Of a stretch of 64,000 nt of DNA, positions 27,901 to 42,019 are shown one piece after another. Below the pieces are notes generated by a model. The model saw only the letters and a list, made by a program, of their open reading frames with translations. It was not told the origin of the DNA and did no database searches. How positions within the stretch are numbered: position 1 is the stretch's first letter; the number at the start of each line of letters is the position of its first letter. This DNA comes from Bryobacteraceae bacterium. Its GTDB lineage: Bacteria > Acidobacteriota > Terriglobia > Bryobacterales > Bryobacteraceae. The stretch lies in the NCBI GenBank assembly GCA_026002855.1, contig BPGD01000001.1:2860001-2924000 (forward strand). Reading direction: 5' to 3'. The position numbers and the translations under genes were made by a program.

Positions 27901-28056
27901 CGCGCTGGCCGCGAAGCTGGCAGAAGAAGCGGTGCAACACAAACCGCGGACGATCGAGCGGCTGCGGAATTTCCTCTGCGTGGCCGAATTTCTGGCGCGC
28001 GAGCAGCGGGCCAGCCGACCCGCGAGGCAGCCGGCAGGCGTCGAAGGGAGGCAGTC

Positions 28057-28060
<4 letters not shown>
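24947..28060 (+). CDS. cmr2: Type III-B Cas10 (Cmr2) with HD-like motif and intact GGDD palm
   Basis: Large subunit of the Cmr effector, 1,037 residues. N-terminal HD-like region: LHDPAEKAL with H16-D17, G31-H32, and ADWYASAADRP with D83 and D90; in family members this site can cut single-stranded DNA. The Cmr2 core SIGPVQSFIAAARKTEDLW lies near residue 244. The first palm has LLMDGDHMGK (D705, D707). The second has YAGGDDV with GGDD at 790-793, the catalytic motif that makes cyclic oligoadenylates on target binding. The zinc ribbon is degenerate: only the first Cys (WRCTLTGE, near residue 507) remains. Cyclase competence is predicted, not shown. Confidence 0.96.
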
Positions 28061-30527
<2,467 letters not shown>

Positions 30528-30528
30528 A

Positions 30529-31890
30529 ATGCCGGTCGCCGCTGTGCCGAACTATCTTCCTGCGGGAGATTTTGCGAAGGCCTCGCCGGGACTGCGGTTT
30601 GGGTTGCTGCTGTCCATCTGGACAGACCGGAAGGATCAGGCAGAGGAGGTCGTCGACCGAGCGTCTCGTGATAGCCCTGAAGCCGAGAGGTTGAAAAAGG
30701 AGCTAGGTCCGGACAACCGGAATCTGGAGCAGGTGACCAATAGGCTGATCCATGAGGGAAAAATTCCCGCGTTGTGGTCAAAAAACGACCATGCCGGACG
30801 GCAGGCCTGGAAGATGGTCTCCGCATTGACGAAAACGGACAAGAATCTGATGAGCGCGCTGACCGGACGGATGCGTGCCGTTGCCGGGCTTCAGGCCGGA
30901 GGCGCGCTCTGGGATGCAGAAGCCGAAGCAACCGCTCCCTTCACCACCGGGCTAGGCAATGAGCATCCGCTCGAAAACGGATTCAGTTTTCTGAACCCTT
31001 ACGGACTGCCGTATCTGCCGGGCAGCGGCGTCAAGGGCGTGGTGCGCGAGGCGGCGCGGCAACTGGCCTCGGGCGAATGGGAGGACCCGCGAGGTTGGCA
31101 CACCGAGCCCGTTGGCGAGTTTCGGGTTCGGGAGGACGGCGAGGAGAAGACCATCCGACTCACTGCCCTCGATGTTCTCTTTGGCCGCGAGACGCCCGAA
31201 GGGGAAAGCGGCCATTTCCGCGGCGTGCTTTCCTTCTGGGACGTCATCCCGGAAATTTCCGGCAACACGCTGCGCGTCGAGGTGATGACGCCGCATCAGA
31301 CACATTATTATCAACAAAAGACGGACAAAAAGTCCGGCAATAGCACCACGCCGCATGATTCGGGCCAGCCGAATCCGATCCTGTTTCTCACCGTGCCGCC
31401 GGGCTCAAAATTCCACTTTTTCGTCACATGCGATCTCGCCCGGCTGAAGCGGGTGGCGCCTTCCCTGGCTGAGCAAGACCACTGGAAGCATCTGCTCGAT
31501 GCCGCCTTTGCGCATGCCTTCTACTGGCTGGGCTTCGGGGCGAAGACGGCGGTGGGTTACGGCGCCATGCGGCGCAAGGCCGGGCCAGCAGCAGGTCCCT
31601 CGGGAGAGCTCCATGGAGCGTCCGGCGCGAAGAAATCCACGGCAGGAGCCGAAGAGCAGCTCGAAGTTTGGGAAAATGCCATGCTGAAATGGAATCCCGG
31701 GAAACAGGAAATCACGGCATCCTGTACCGGAAAGCCGAATGCGATTCTCGCCCAGGGGCCGGCAAAGGCCTTCCTGGAAAGCCTGTCGCAGGAGCAGAGT
31801 GAGCAGTTGAAGAACAAAAAGTCCCTCGGCCCCGTCCGCCTCCGTGTGAGAGCCGAGGGGAACAAGGTAACGATCGTCGGTCTCGCCTGA
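30529..31890 (+). CDS. cmr6: Type III-B CRISPR RAMP protein Cmr6 with long N-terminus
   Basis: Last gene of the effector operon; Cmr6 sits near the 3' end of the crRNA. The core begins near residue 135: APFTTGLGNEHPLENGFSF, then PYGLPYLPGSGVKGVVREAA, both near-perfect Cmr6 signatures. The C-terminal G-loop is present as LGFGAKTAVGYGAMRR. At 453 residues it exceeds the roughly 300-340 of archaeal forms; the extra length is a charged helical N-terminus (about 1-130) and a C-terminal tail of about 90 residues. A terminator-like hairpin follows 23 nt after the stop. No further cas gene follows. Confidence 0.93.
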   Translation: MPVAAVPNYLPAGDFAKASPGLRFGLLLSIWTDRKDQAEEVVDRASRDSPEAERLKKELGPDNRNLEQVTNRLIHEGKIPALWSKNDHAGRQAWKMVSALTKTDKNLMSALTGRMRAVAGLQAGGALWDAEAEATAPFTTGLGNEHPLENGFSFLNPYGLPYLPGSGVKGVVREAARQLASGEWEDPRGWHTEPVGEFRVREDGEEKTIRLTALDVLFGRETPEGESGHFRGVLSFWDVIPEISGNTLRVEVMTPHQTHYYQQKTDKKSGNSTTPHDSGQPNPILFLTVPPGSKFHFFVTCDLARLKRVAPSLAEQDHWKHLLDAAFAHAFYWLGFGAKTAVGYGAMRRKAGPAAGPSGELHGASGAKKSTAGAEEQLEVWENAMLKWNPGKQEITASCTGKPNAILAQGPAKAFLESLSQEQSEQLKNKKSLGPVRLRVRAEGNKVTIVGLA

Positions 31891-31913
31891 ATTCTGTTGA
31901 TCGGGAAAAGAAC

Positions 31914-31954
31914 AGCCTGACCCGGCCGGTTCTCAATGCCGGCAGAGTCAGGCT
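31914..31954. terminator. Hairpin shared by the converging cmr and molybdenum-hydroxylase operons
   Basis: AGCCTGAC (31914-31921) pairs with GTCAGGCT (31947-31954), and the stem continues with CCGGC/GCCGG inside. On the minus strand it is followed by GTTCTTTTCCC; on the plus strand only by GTCGTTGTC. It probably ends both operons, working better on the minus strand. Confidence 0.65.
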
Positions 31955-31969
31955 GTCGTTGTCAGAGGG

Positions 31970-32200
31970 TCAAAGCGGCTTGTAGCAGCTTCGGGTCTCG
32001 TTGCACTCGTATTCGTCCACCGGTTTGCCGTCGGGGCCGATGGGGATGTGGGTGCGGTCGCACCAGAAGGCGCGGTCGTTGCTGTGCGGGACGGTGGGAT
32101 CCCATTCGGCCTCGATGTAGAGGCCCTTCCAGCGCAGGTTTTCGCAGCGGTCGCTGGTGATGCGGGCCAGGCCGGCGCGTTCGCGGTTGACGATCGCCAT
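31970..32200 (-). CDS. Small protein of unknown function with four cysteines
   Basis: Protein of 76 residues from ATG 32200, with GGAGG seven bases upstream and 11 nt after the FAD-subunit stop, so it is the last gene of the molybdenum-hydroxylase operon. Cys at 19, 47, 66 and 72, two tryptophans and no membrane segment or signal peptide. I know no family for it. Cysteines could bind metal or form disulphides. Its place suggests a maturation or accessory role for the hydroxylase, but that rests on position alone. Confidence 0.65.
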   Translation of the reverse strand: MAIVNRERAGLARITSDRCENLRWKGLYIEAEWDPTVPHSNDRAFWCDRTHIPIGPDGKPVDEYECNETRSCYKPL

Positions 32201-32211
32201 CGACGCCTCCT

Positions 32212-33189
32212 TCAGGCTTTGATGCCGGCGGCCGCCATCAGGGCGCGCTTGACGGCAACTGCGGCGATCTGCACCTTGTAGGCGTTCATGCTGAGCGGCC
32301 GCGCATCGGCGACGGCGGCCTTGCCGGCGGCCTCGGCGGTTTCGGCGGTGACGGTCTTGCCCTCGATGGCCCTGGCGGCGGCCTCGCTCAGCCACGGCGT
32401 TGGAGCCACGTGTCCAAGCACGACGCGCGCCGAGGCCACGGTGGTTCCTTTCATCGTCAGGGCGACGCTGGCGGTAGCCAGGGGCCAATCCAGCGCTTCC
32501 TTCTGGCGGACCTCATAGGTGGCGTTTTTCGCGCCGGTGACCGGGATGAGGACCTCTGTGAGGATCTCATTCGGCTTGAGGTCCACCTCGCGCACGTCGC
32601 TGGAAGAGGGGGCGACGAAGAACTTCGCCGCATCGACCTCGCGCGTGCCCGAGGCCGATGCGATTTTGATCTTCGCCCCCAGGGCGACCAGCGCGGGCCC
32701 GAAGCTGGAAGCGGAGACGAATTTTGCCGGGCCGGAATGGAAGATGGCGTGGAAGCGGTTGTCGCCTTCGGCGACAAGGTCCTTGCCCTGGTGCTGCGCG
32801 ATGAGGCCGAAGCCGGCGCGGAAGTACCAGCAGCGCGGACGCTGGCAGAGGTCGCCGCCGAAGGTGCCCATGTTGCGGATCTGCGGGCTGGCCACGCCGC
32901 GGGCGGCCTCGGTGAGCGCCGGGAACGAGGCGCGGATCAGCGGGCTCGAGAGCACCTCGTCCACGGTGGCCAGAGCGCCAATGCGGACGCCGGCGGCGGT
33001 TTTCGTGATGCCCCGAAGCTCGGCGATCTCCTTGATGTTCACGACGCGCTTCGGGGTCATCACTTCTTCCTTCATCAGGCTGATGAGGTCGGTACCGCCG
33101 GCCAGCACGGCGGCGTCGTTCCAGCCGGAGCCGAGCAGCGCGAGGGCCTCTTTCAGGATCTTGGGGCTAGCGTATTCGAAGGGTTGCAT
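32212..33189 (-). CDS. Molybdenum hydroxylase FAD-binding subunit (PaoB-like)
   Basis: Protein of 325 residues with the VLAGGTDLISLMK FAD motif near residue 29 and RNMGTFGGDLCQRPRCWYFR near 106-124. It carries electrons from the molybdenum centre to an acceptor. In PaoB-type and related M subunits, the CQRPRC region is followed by more cysteines that hold a [4Fe-4S] cluster; here C115 and C120 remain, but residues 121-165 contain no Cys, so the cluster is probably lost. The start shares one base with the stop of the large subunit (TGATG). Confidence 0.9.
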   Translation of the reverse strand: MQPFEYASPKILKEALALLGSGWNDAAVLAGGTDLISLMKEEVMTPKRVVNIKEIAELRGITKTAAGVRIGALATVDEVLSSPLIRASFPALTEAARGVASPQIRNMGTFGGDLCQRPRCWYFRAGFGLIAQHQGKDLVAEGDNRFHAIFHSGPAKFVSASSFGPALVALGAKIKIASASGTREVDAAKFFVAPSSSDVREVDLKPNEILTEVLIPVTGAKNATYEVRQKEALDWPLATASVALTMKGTTVASARVVLGHVAPTPWLSEAAARAIEGKTVTAETAEAAGKAAVADARPLSMNAYKVQIAAVAVKRALMAAAGIKA

Positions 33190-35333
33190 CAGCTCATCCT
33201 CCCGCTCAGCGCATTCAGGACGTTCATGGGCGTCAACGGCACGAAGGGCACGCGGACGCCGATGGCGTTGGCGACGGCGTTCGAAATGGCAGCGATGCCG
33301 CCGACCACGGGCGGCTCGCCGAGGCCAATGACGCCGCGCCGGTCATTGATTTCGTCGATCTCGAGATGGACGAGGATCTCGCCGATGTCCTTGATGCCTG
33401 CGAGCTTGTAGAACTCGAGGTCATTGTTGAGCATGCGGCCGGTGATCGCGTCCATGACGCGCTCTTCCATCAGCGCGCCGCAGATCGACATGATGCAGGC
33501 GCCGTAAACCTGGCTTTCGGCGGTCTTCGGGTTGATGATCGTGCCGCAGTCCTGCACGGCGATGAGGCGGTTCATCTTGACGAGGCCGGTCTCGACATCG
33601 ACGGTGACGTCCGCGATCTGGACGCCGCCGACGCCACCGGTGTTCAGGCCCTCCTTGGGCGCGTCGCGCGGGATGTTCTGGCCGGTCTCGCTGATCGTCT
33701 TAACGCCGAGTTTGGCGCAGGCGGCCTTCCAGGAGAGGCTCTTGGCCGGGTTCCCCTTCACCTGGATCTTGCCATCGACGGCTTCCAGCTCCGTGGCGGG
33801 CACGCCGAGCGAGGGAGCGACCTCCTCAAAGAGTTTCTCCAGCGCGTTCAGCGTGGCCTTGCGCGTCGAGCTGCTGACGCCGCCGACGGTGGTGGAGCCG
33901 CCCGAGGTACCTGAGGGCGGGTAGTTCGTGTCGCCGATCTTGACGCGGATGTCCTGGACATTGAGCCCGAGGCTTTCGGCGGCGACCTGTGCGATGACGG
34001 TGCGCGTGCCAGTGCCGAGATCCTGAGAGCCCAGCTCGACCTCGACAGTGCCGTCCGGGTGGATGTTGCAGCGCGCGGTGGAGTCGTGGCCCGCGCCGCC
34101 CCACGTGCAGACGCCAATACCCAGGCCGCGTTTCAGGTGGCCCTTGCCGGCTTCGCCGCGGGGATGCCAGAGCTTCTTCCATTCGGCCATCTCGGCGGCC
34201 TTCTTGAGCTGGCGCTCATAAGTGTCCGGCCGCGCGGTGAGACTGACGTTCTTCAGGAACAGTTCCAGCGGATCCATCTTCATCTTCGCCGCCAGGTCTT
34301 CCATGGCAGCGCAGGTGAGGAAGGATGCCTGCGGGTGGTTCGGCGCGCGCCAGGCGCGGATGGGCGCGGTGTTGGTGCTCACCGCCCAATGGTTTTTCCG
34401 CTGATTGGGAATGCGGGTGTAGACATAGGGGATCGGGGGGCTGCCGCCGCCGCCGACGCCGCCGGTCGACCAGCTCTCGCTTTCCCAGAGGATGATCTTG
34501 CCGTCCTTGTCGGCGCCCAGCTTGATGCGCGCATAGGCGGAGGGACGGCAGCCGGCGATTACCTGTTCCACGGGACGTTCGAGGAAGAGCTTCACCGGGC
34601 GGCCGCCGGCCATCCTCGACAAATGGGCGGCTTCCACGCCCCAGCGGTCGGGCTGGAACTTCGAGCCGAAGCCGCCGCCAATGTGGTCCTGATGAACATG
34701 GACGTTGGCAGCGGGGACGTTGACCGCGCGGGCCATGTCGCCACGGATGCTTGTGACGGCCTGCGTGGACGGGTTCAGCTCCACTTTGTTGTCGGGGGTC
34801 CAGGAAACCACGTTGCCGTGCGGCTCCAGACAGGAGTGCTCGAGCACGGGGATCCCATAGAAGCCCTCGCTGACAACAGCGGCCTGCTTCAGCGCCTGGT
34901 CCGGGTCGCCTTCGATCTGCTCGCCGGCGGCCTTGGCGTTGCCCATGACCTTCTTGAGGTCCGCCTCATGAACCACGTGGGGCAGCACCTCATATTCGAC
35001 GCGGATTTTCTTCAGCGCGTCGCGGGCGGCCAGCTCCGTCTCGGCGGCGACGAAGGCGACTTCCCAATGGGCCCACTGGATTTCAGTGCCCGCAGGCGAA
35101 ACGACGCGAACGCCCTTGACGCCCGGATGCTTTTCCGCCTCGCTCACGTCGATCGACTTGACGCGCGCGTGGGCGTAAGGGCAGACGAGCACGGCCCCGT
35201 GGAGCATGCCGGGTTTGTTGAGATCCGAATTATACTTTGCGCGGCCCGACGCCTTTTCGATGCCATCGAGGCGGCTGATGCGCTTGCCCATCACCCGCCG
35301 TTTGGACATTTCCGGCCATTTGTACTCAGGCAT
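33189..35333 (-). CDS. Molybdenum hydroxylase large subunit (PaoC/xanthine dehydrogenase family)
   Basis: Protein of 714 residues carrying the molybdopterin-cytosine-dinucleotide site where an aldehyde, purine or aromatic heterocycle is hydroxylated. Visible blocks are GGGFGSKFQPDRWGVEAAHL in the Mo-cofactor region, GSQDLGTGTRTVIAQVAAE, and the catalytic Glu in VIGLGEPPVVGGIAAISNA near the C-terminus. The length of about 715-730 fits PaoC (YagR) better than full xanthine dehydrogenase. Which substrate is used is unknown. It overlaps the 2Fe-2S subunit by 8 bp. It has no signal of its own and would be carried out with the Tat-bearing small subunit. Confidence 0.92.
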   Translation of the reverse strand: MPEYKWPEMSKRRVMGKRISRLDGIEKASGRAKYNSDLNKPGMLHGAVLVCPYAHARVKSIDVSEAEKHPGVKGVRVVSPAGTEIQWAHWEVAFVAAETELAARDALKKIRVEYEVLPHVVHEADLKKVMGNAKAAGEQIEGDPDQALKQAAVVSEGFYGIPVLEHSCLEPHGNVVSWTPDNKVELNPSTQAVTSIRGDMARAVNVPAANVHVHQDHIGGGFGSKFQPDRWGVEAAHLSRMAGGRPVKLFLERPVEQVIAGCRPSAYARIKLGADKDGKIILWESESWSTGGVGGGGSPPIPYVYTRIPNQRKNHWAVSTNTAPIRAWRAPNHPQASFLTCAAMEDLAAKMKMDPLELFLKNVSLTARPDTYERQLKKAAEMAEWKKLWHPRGEAGKGHLKRGLGIGVCTWGGAGHDSTARCNIHPDGTVEVELGSQDLGTGTRTVIAQVAAESLGLNVQDIRVKIGDTNYPPSGTSGGSTTVGGVSSSTRKATLNALEKLFEEVAPSLGVPATELEAVDGKIQVKGNPAKSLSWKAACAKLGVKTISETGQNIPRDAPKEGLNTGGVGGVQIADVTVDVETGLVKMNRLIAVQDCGTIINPKTAESQVYGACIMSICGALMEERVMDAITGRMLNNDLEFYKLAGIKDIGEILVHLEIDEINDRRGVIGLGEPPVVGGIAAISNAVANAIGVRVPFVPLTPMNVLNALSGRMS

Positions 35334-35973
35334 TGGACCCTCCTTTCATCGCCTTGGCCGCTTCCAGCACGGCCTTGCGGATGCCCATGTAGGTGCCGCA
35401 GCGGCAGAGATTGCCGCCGAGGCCCTCCTGGACCTGTTCATAGGTCGGATTGGGGTGAGTGTCGAGAAAGGCCTTCGCGGCGACCACGAAGCCGGGCGTG
35501 CAGTAACCGCACTGCTGGGCGTCATTGTTGACGAATGCCTGCACCACCGGATGCGGGCGACCGCCCGAGAGGGCGAAGCCTTCGATGGTGGTGATCTGCC
35601 TGCCCTGCGCGTCAATGGCGAGGATCGTGCAAGCGTACATGACCTTGCCGTTGACCAGCACGGAGCAGGCGCCACAAGTGCCGCGGTCGCATACGCGCTT
35701 GGCCCCGGTGAGATCGAGCTTGTCGCGGAGCACGTCGAGCAGCGTTTCGCGAGGCTCGACCGTCACCTTGACGGGCTTGCCGTTGATGGTGAGCGTGATG
35801 GGCAGGGCGCCTGGACCGACGACGCCCGCCGGCGTCTGCGCCTCGGCCGTCTGCTCGAGCAGGGCCGGGCCCACGGCCGTCGTCACTCCGATGCTTTGCA
35901 ACAGTCCGCGGCGCGATACGCCGCGGCGTGGATCCTGGGATGTTTTGAGTTCGGAATCTGGGTTTCGACTCAC
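35326..35973 (-). CDS. Molybdenum hydroxylase 2Fe-2S subunit with Tat signal (PaoA-like)
   Basis: Protein of 215 residues from GTG 35973; AAGGGGA precedes it, and an upstream ATG frame has no ribosome site. Residues 16-45 form a twin-arginine signal (SRRGLLQSIG, R21-R22, ending TAEAQ), so the complex is exported folded to the periplasm, as with E. coli PaoABC. The first cluster domain has CDRGTCGACSVLVNG plus a later Cys; the second has CGYCTPGF and NLCRCGTY. It is the first gene of the operon 2Fe-2S, large, FAD, small-Cys. No paoD-like maturation chaperone is present in the window. Confidence 0.93.
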   Translation of the reverse strand: MSRNPDSELKTSQDPRRGVSRRGLLQSIGVTTAVGPALLEQTAEAQTPAGVVGPGALPITLTINGKPVKVTVEPRETLLDVLRDKLDLTGAKRVCDRGTCGACSVLVNGKVMYACTILAIDAQGRQITTIEGFALSGGRPHPVVQAFVNNDAQQCGYCTPGFVVAAKAFLDTHPNPTYEQVQEGLGGNLCRCGTYMGIRKAVLEAAKAMKGGSNA

Positions 35974-36391
35974 AGCAGTTCCCCTTCCCTCCCCGGCGGG
36001 CCTCCTATGAGGTGAGATCACGCCGGATCTTTCACAGTCTATCGCACGAGCAACGATTTGCAGTAAAGCAGATGCATCGTCTGCCATTAAACGGGTTTAA
36101 CTGGCTGGGTGCCCGGAACTCGACTCCGACGCGACGGGAAGCCGCACCGCCGGATCGCGCCGATCATCGGCGAACCCGACGTCAATGTGACACGCGCCAT
36201 TGGGGCTGACCTGCCTTTTCAGGCGCGACTGCGACAACGCGAAGCGCTGCGAAAGGAAAGCGGCATGAGCTCTTGATGCTCCGCACGGTCGTGGGGCTCA
36301 TTCGTCTGTGAAAGCACGGGCAGGGCACCCCCCCTTGACTGAGTCCGTCCGCAGGAAGGCCGTGCGTGGCCGCACTGATGCACTTCGGTCG
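35974..36391. other. Intergenic region upstream of the molybdenum-hydroxylase operon
   Basis: About 420 bp between the lon terminator and the 2Fe-2S gene start. No convincing gene is present; the small plus-strand frame at 36012-36209 has no ribosome site or family signature. It must hold the operon promoter, and the more AT-rich part at 36020-36100 is the likely place, but no clear -35/-10 pair is seen. Confidence 0.5.
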
Positions 36392-36420
36392 ACAAAAACA
36401 GGCCGCGTCTGCGCGGCCTG
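36392..36420 (-). terminator. Rho-independent terminator of lon
   Basis: On the minus strand, a 9-bp perfect stem CAGGCCGCG/CGCGGCCTG (36420-36412 with 36407-36399) with a four-base loop is followed by TTTTTGT. It lies 24 bp after the lon stop. Confidence 0.9.
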
Positions 36421-36444
36421 CGTGATCCTTACCAGCGTCTGTGT

Positions 36445-38841
<2,397 letters not shown>

Positions 38842-38917
38842 GGGCCACCTCGACCGAATTGCCTTACTCTTTCAGATGCGCACGGCGCACGGCCTGTTGC
38901 CTTGCGCCGCCCCGCCA

Positions 38918-41467
38918 TTACTGCGTGCGGACGGGCTCGCGCACCTCGATTTCGAGGGCGCCCTTCGACGCCGTCACATAGAGGTGCGAGCCGTCGCGGA
39001 TCCTGCCCTCCAGGATCTGGCGCGCGATCAGGGTCTCGAGCTCGCGCTGGATGGCGCGTTTAAGCGGCCGCGCCCCATACTCCGGCTCGTAGCCCACCAG
39101 GATCAGATGATCCCGCGCCTCGTCGCTGAGCTCGAGCGTGATGTGGCGATCGGCCAGCCGCTTGCGCACGCGCTCGATCTGGATGTCCACGATTCTCCGC
39201 AGGTGCTCGTGCGTGAGCGCGTGGAAGACCACCACTTCATCGATGCGGTTCAGGAACTCCGGCCGGAAGAACGAACGGAGGTTTTCCGGCGGCAGGTTCG
39301 ACGTCATGATCACGATCGTGTTGCGGAAGTCCACCGTGCGGCCCTGCCCGTCGGTGAGACGCCCGTCGTCGAGCACCTGGAGCAGCACGTTGAAGACGTC
39401 CGGATGGGCCTTTTCGATCTCATCGAACAGGATCACCGAATACGGCCGCCGCCGCACCGCCTCGGTCAACTGGCCGCCCTCCTCGAAGCCCACGTAGCCC
39501 GGAGGCGCGCCGATCAGCCGCGCCACCGTGTGCTTCTCCTGATACTCGCTCATGTCGATGCGGATCAGCGCCCGCTCGTCGTCAAACAGCGCTTCGGCGA
39601 GCGCCCGCGCCAGCTCCGTCTTGCCCACGCCCGTGGGCCCGAGGAACAGGAACGAGCCGATCGGCCGGTTCGGGTCGCTCAGGCCCGCGCGCGAACGCTG
39701 CACCGCCTCGACCACTGCATTGACGGCCTCGTCCTGGCCGACCACGCGCCGGTGCAGCTCGCTCGACAGGTGAAGCAGCTTCTGGCGTTCGCCTTCCAGC
39801 AGCCGCGCCACCGGAATGCCCGTCCAGCGCGACACCACGCGCGCAATGTCTTCCTCGTCGACTTCCTCCTTGATGAGCCGCTCGCGCGAGTCCTGCGACG
39901 ACAGCCGCCGCTCTTCCTCAAACAGCGCGCGCTCGAGCTGGATCAGTTTGCCGAACTTCAGCTCGGCCACGCGGTTCAGGTCGTAGGCGCGCTCGGCGCG
40001 CTCGATCTCCAGCTTCGTCTGCTCGATCTCCTCGCGCAGCTTCCTCAGCTTCTGGATGGCCTCCTTCTCGGCCTTCCAGCGCGCCTCCAGCTCGGCCACC
40101 TCGCGCGACAGCGAGAACAGCTCCTCTTCGATCTTCGCCAGCCGCTCCCGCGAGGCCTCATCGGTCTCCTTCTTCAGGGCTTCGCGCTCGATCTCGAGCT
40201 GCATCTTCCGCCGCAGCTTTTCGTCCAGTTCGGCCGGCATCGAGTCGATCTCGGTGCGCAGCCGCGCCGCCGCCTCGTCGACCAGGTCGATCGCCTTGTC
40301 CGGCAGGAAGCGGTCCGAGATATAGCGGTTCGACAGCACCGCCGCGGCCACCAGCGCCGAGTCCTTGATCCTGACGCCATGATGGACTTCATAGCGCTCG
40401 CGCAGGCCGCGCAGGATCGAAATGGTGTCCTCCACCGAGGGCTGGTCCACCATGATCGGCTGGAAGCGGCGCTCGAGCGCGGCGTCCTTCTCAATGTACT
40501 TGCGGTATTCGTCCAGCGTCGTCGCGCCAATGCAGTGCAGCTCGCCGCGCGCCAGCATCGGCTTGAGCAGGTTGCCGGCGTCCATGGCGCCTTCGGCCTT
40601 GCCGGCGCCGACCACCGTGTGCAGCTCGTCGATGAAGAGAATGATCTGGCCCTCGCTCGCCGCCACTTCCTTGAGCACCGCCTTCAAGCGCTCCTCGAAT
40701 TCGCCGCGATACTTCGCCCCGGCGATCAGCGCGCCCATGTCAAGCGCCACCACGCGCTTCGACTTCAGCCCCTCGGGCACGTCGCCGCGCACGATGCGCT
40801 GCGCCAGGCCCTCCACAATGGCAGTCTTGCCAACGCCCGGCTCGCCAATCAGCACCGGGTTGTTCTTCGTGCGCCGGCTCAGCACCTGGATCACCCGCCG
40901 GATCTCATCATCGCGCCCGATCACCGGATCGAGCTTGCCCTGCGCGGCCATCTGCGTCAGGTCGCGGCCATAGTTCTCCAGCGCCTGGTAGGTCGCCTCC
41001 GGGTTCTGCGTCGTCACCCGCTGGCTGCCGCGCACTTCCCGGATGGCCTGCTCCAGCCGCTCGCGCGTGACGCCGTTCTCGCGGAACAGTTGTCCGGCCA
41101 GCCCATCGCCCTGCTGGAGCGCCAGCAACAGGTGCTCGACGCTGATGAAGTCGTCCTTCATCCGCCGGGCTTCCTGCTCGGCATTGCCCAGCACCGCCGC
41201 CAGCCGCTGCGTCAGGTACATGCCCGAGGCGCCGCCGCTGACTGTCACCTTCGGCTGACGCTCGAGCTCCGTCATCAGCCGGCGGTGGAGCTTTTCGAGG
41301 TCAAAGCCCGCCTTCAGCAGAATGTTCGGCGCAATGCCCTGCTCCTGCTCCAGCAGCGCCACCAGAAGATGCTCGTTGTCCACATGCTGGTGCGACAGCC
41401 GCGCCGCCAGGGTCTGCGCCGCGCGCAGTGCATCCTGGGCCTTCTCCGTAAACCGGTTGAGATCCAT
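38918..41467 (-). CDS. clpB: Chaperone ClpB (Hsp104-type disaggregase)
   Basis: AAA+ unfoldase of 849 residues that rescues aggregated proteins together with DnaK. In order: Clp N domain (1-145, two repeats), first ATPase with [14 protein letters not shown], coiled-coil middle domain (about 405-525, rich in Glu/Lys/Arg), second ATPase with [11 protein letters not shown], and the C-terminal small domain. The middle domain separates it from ClpA/ClpC, and no ClpP-docking IGF/IGL loop stands out. AAGGAG lies upstream of the ATG. A heat-shock control element was sought upstream; CIRCE was not found. Confidence 0.97.
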   Translation of the reverse strand: MDLNRFTEKAQDALRAAQTLAARLSHQHVDNEHLLVALLEQEQGIAPNILLKAGFDLEKLHRRLMTELERQPKVTVSGGASGMYLTQRLAAVLGNAEQEARRMKDDFISVEHLLLALQQGDGLAGQLFRENGVTRERLEQAIREVRGSQRVTTQNPEATYQALENYGRDLTQMAAQGKLDPVIGRDDEIRRVIQVLSRRTKNNPVLIGEPGVGKTAIVEGLAQRIVRGDVPEGLKSKRVVALDMGALIAGAKYRGEFEERLKAVLKEVAASEGQIILFIDELHTVVGAGKAEGAMDAGNLLKPMLARGELHCIGATTLDEYRKYIEKDAALERRFQPIMVDQPSVEDTISILRGLRERYEVHHGVRIKDSALVAAAVLSNRYISDRFLPDKAIDLVDEAAARLRTEIDSMPAELDEKLRRKMQLEIEREALKKETDEASRERLAKIEEELFSLSREVAELEARWKAEKEAIQKLRKLREEIEQTKLEIERAERAYDLNRVAELKFGKLIQLERALFEEERRLSSQDSRERLIKEEVDEEDIARVVSRWTGIPVARLLEGERQKLLHLSSELHRRVVGQDEAVNAVVEAVQRSRAGLSDPNRPIGSFLFLGPTGVGKTELARALAEALFDDERALIRIDMSEYQEKHTVARLIGAPPGYVGFEEGGQLTEAVRRRPYSVILFDEIEKAHPDVFNVLLQVLDDGRLTDGQGRTVDFRNTIVIMTSNLPPENLRSFFRPEFLNRIDEVVVFHALTHEHLRRIVDIQIERVRKRLADRHITLELSDEARDHLILVGYEPEYGARPLKRAIQRELETLIARQILEGRIRDGSHLYVTASKGALEIEVREPVRTQ

Positions 41468-42019
41468 AGGGGGCTCCTTCGCGCTGGACTCCTCTGGACT
41501 TCAGCATACCAGATTAGTCAAGCACTGTCTAGATTCTTTAGCGTAACTCTATCAACATTTGACTCGCACGGCACCACACCGGTTTCCGAAAAGTGACCCG
41601 AACCTGGATCTGGCTAGATTGGCATATGAAGTCATTTAGTATGAATGCATTCCCGCTATGCCGGTCAGCCGCAGGAGGCGCCCGCTTGCAGCTGCTCCCT
41701 CCCAAGCCCCGTTCTCGGAGCCGCGACTGGAGCAAGTCCCTCAGGCCGGGTGGAATAAGCAGACACCTGCGCGCTGTCGACTGTAGAACCCTGGGAAGGG
41801 GCCCGCTCCGCAGGCGGGCCCGTGTCAGTGACCGGATCTGGGTTGGGCGCACTGTAGGCGGCTCAGGGGCCCGTGGGCGGTTCCACGAACCGGCCCGCGC
41901 GCTCGTGCCTTCGCCTTCCTGACCCGCCGTCACCCTGCCGCCTCTCCGCCCATGCGGGGCCGGCCGGGATTCGGCCGTTGCGTGAGCGGTGCCGTTCGCC
42001 GAAAAAAGCGCCAGAACCC
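41468..42019. other. Intergenic region upstream of clpB
   Basis: About 550 bp between the esterase stop and the clpB start. The AT-rich part at 41505-41650 probably carries the clpB promoter: minus-strand TTGATA and TAGACA with an 18-bp spacer lie within about 41525-41560. A GC hairpin (GGGCCCGC/GCGGGCCC, 41799-41821) has no T-tract on either side. No gene is supported. Confidence 0.45.

Noticed and set aside
35974-36209. Small plus-strand gene upstream of the hydroxylase operon
   Set aside because: The frame lacks a ribosome site and shows no family signature; it overlaps the likely promoter region.
41468-41600. CIRCE or HAIR heat-shock operator upstream of clpB
   Set aside because: Neither TTAGCACTC-N9-GAGTGCTAA nor CTTGAGT-N7-ACTCAAG is present. 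AGTCAA and TTGACT occur as an inverted pair, but nearly 40 bp apart.
41799-41821. Strong GC hairpin as a terminator
   Set aside because: The stem is good, but neither side has a T-tract and it is over 200 bp from the nearest stop codon.
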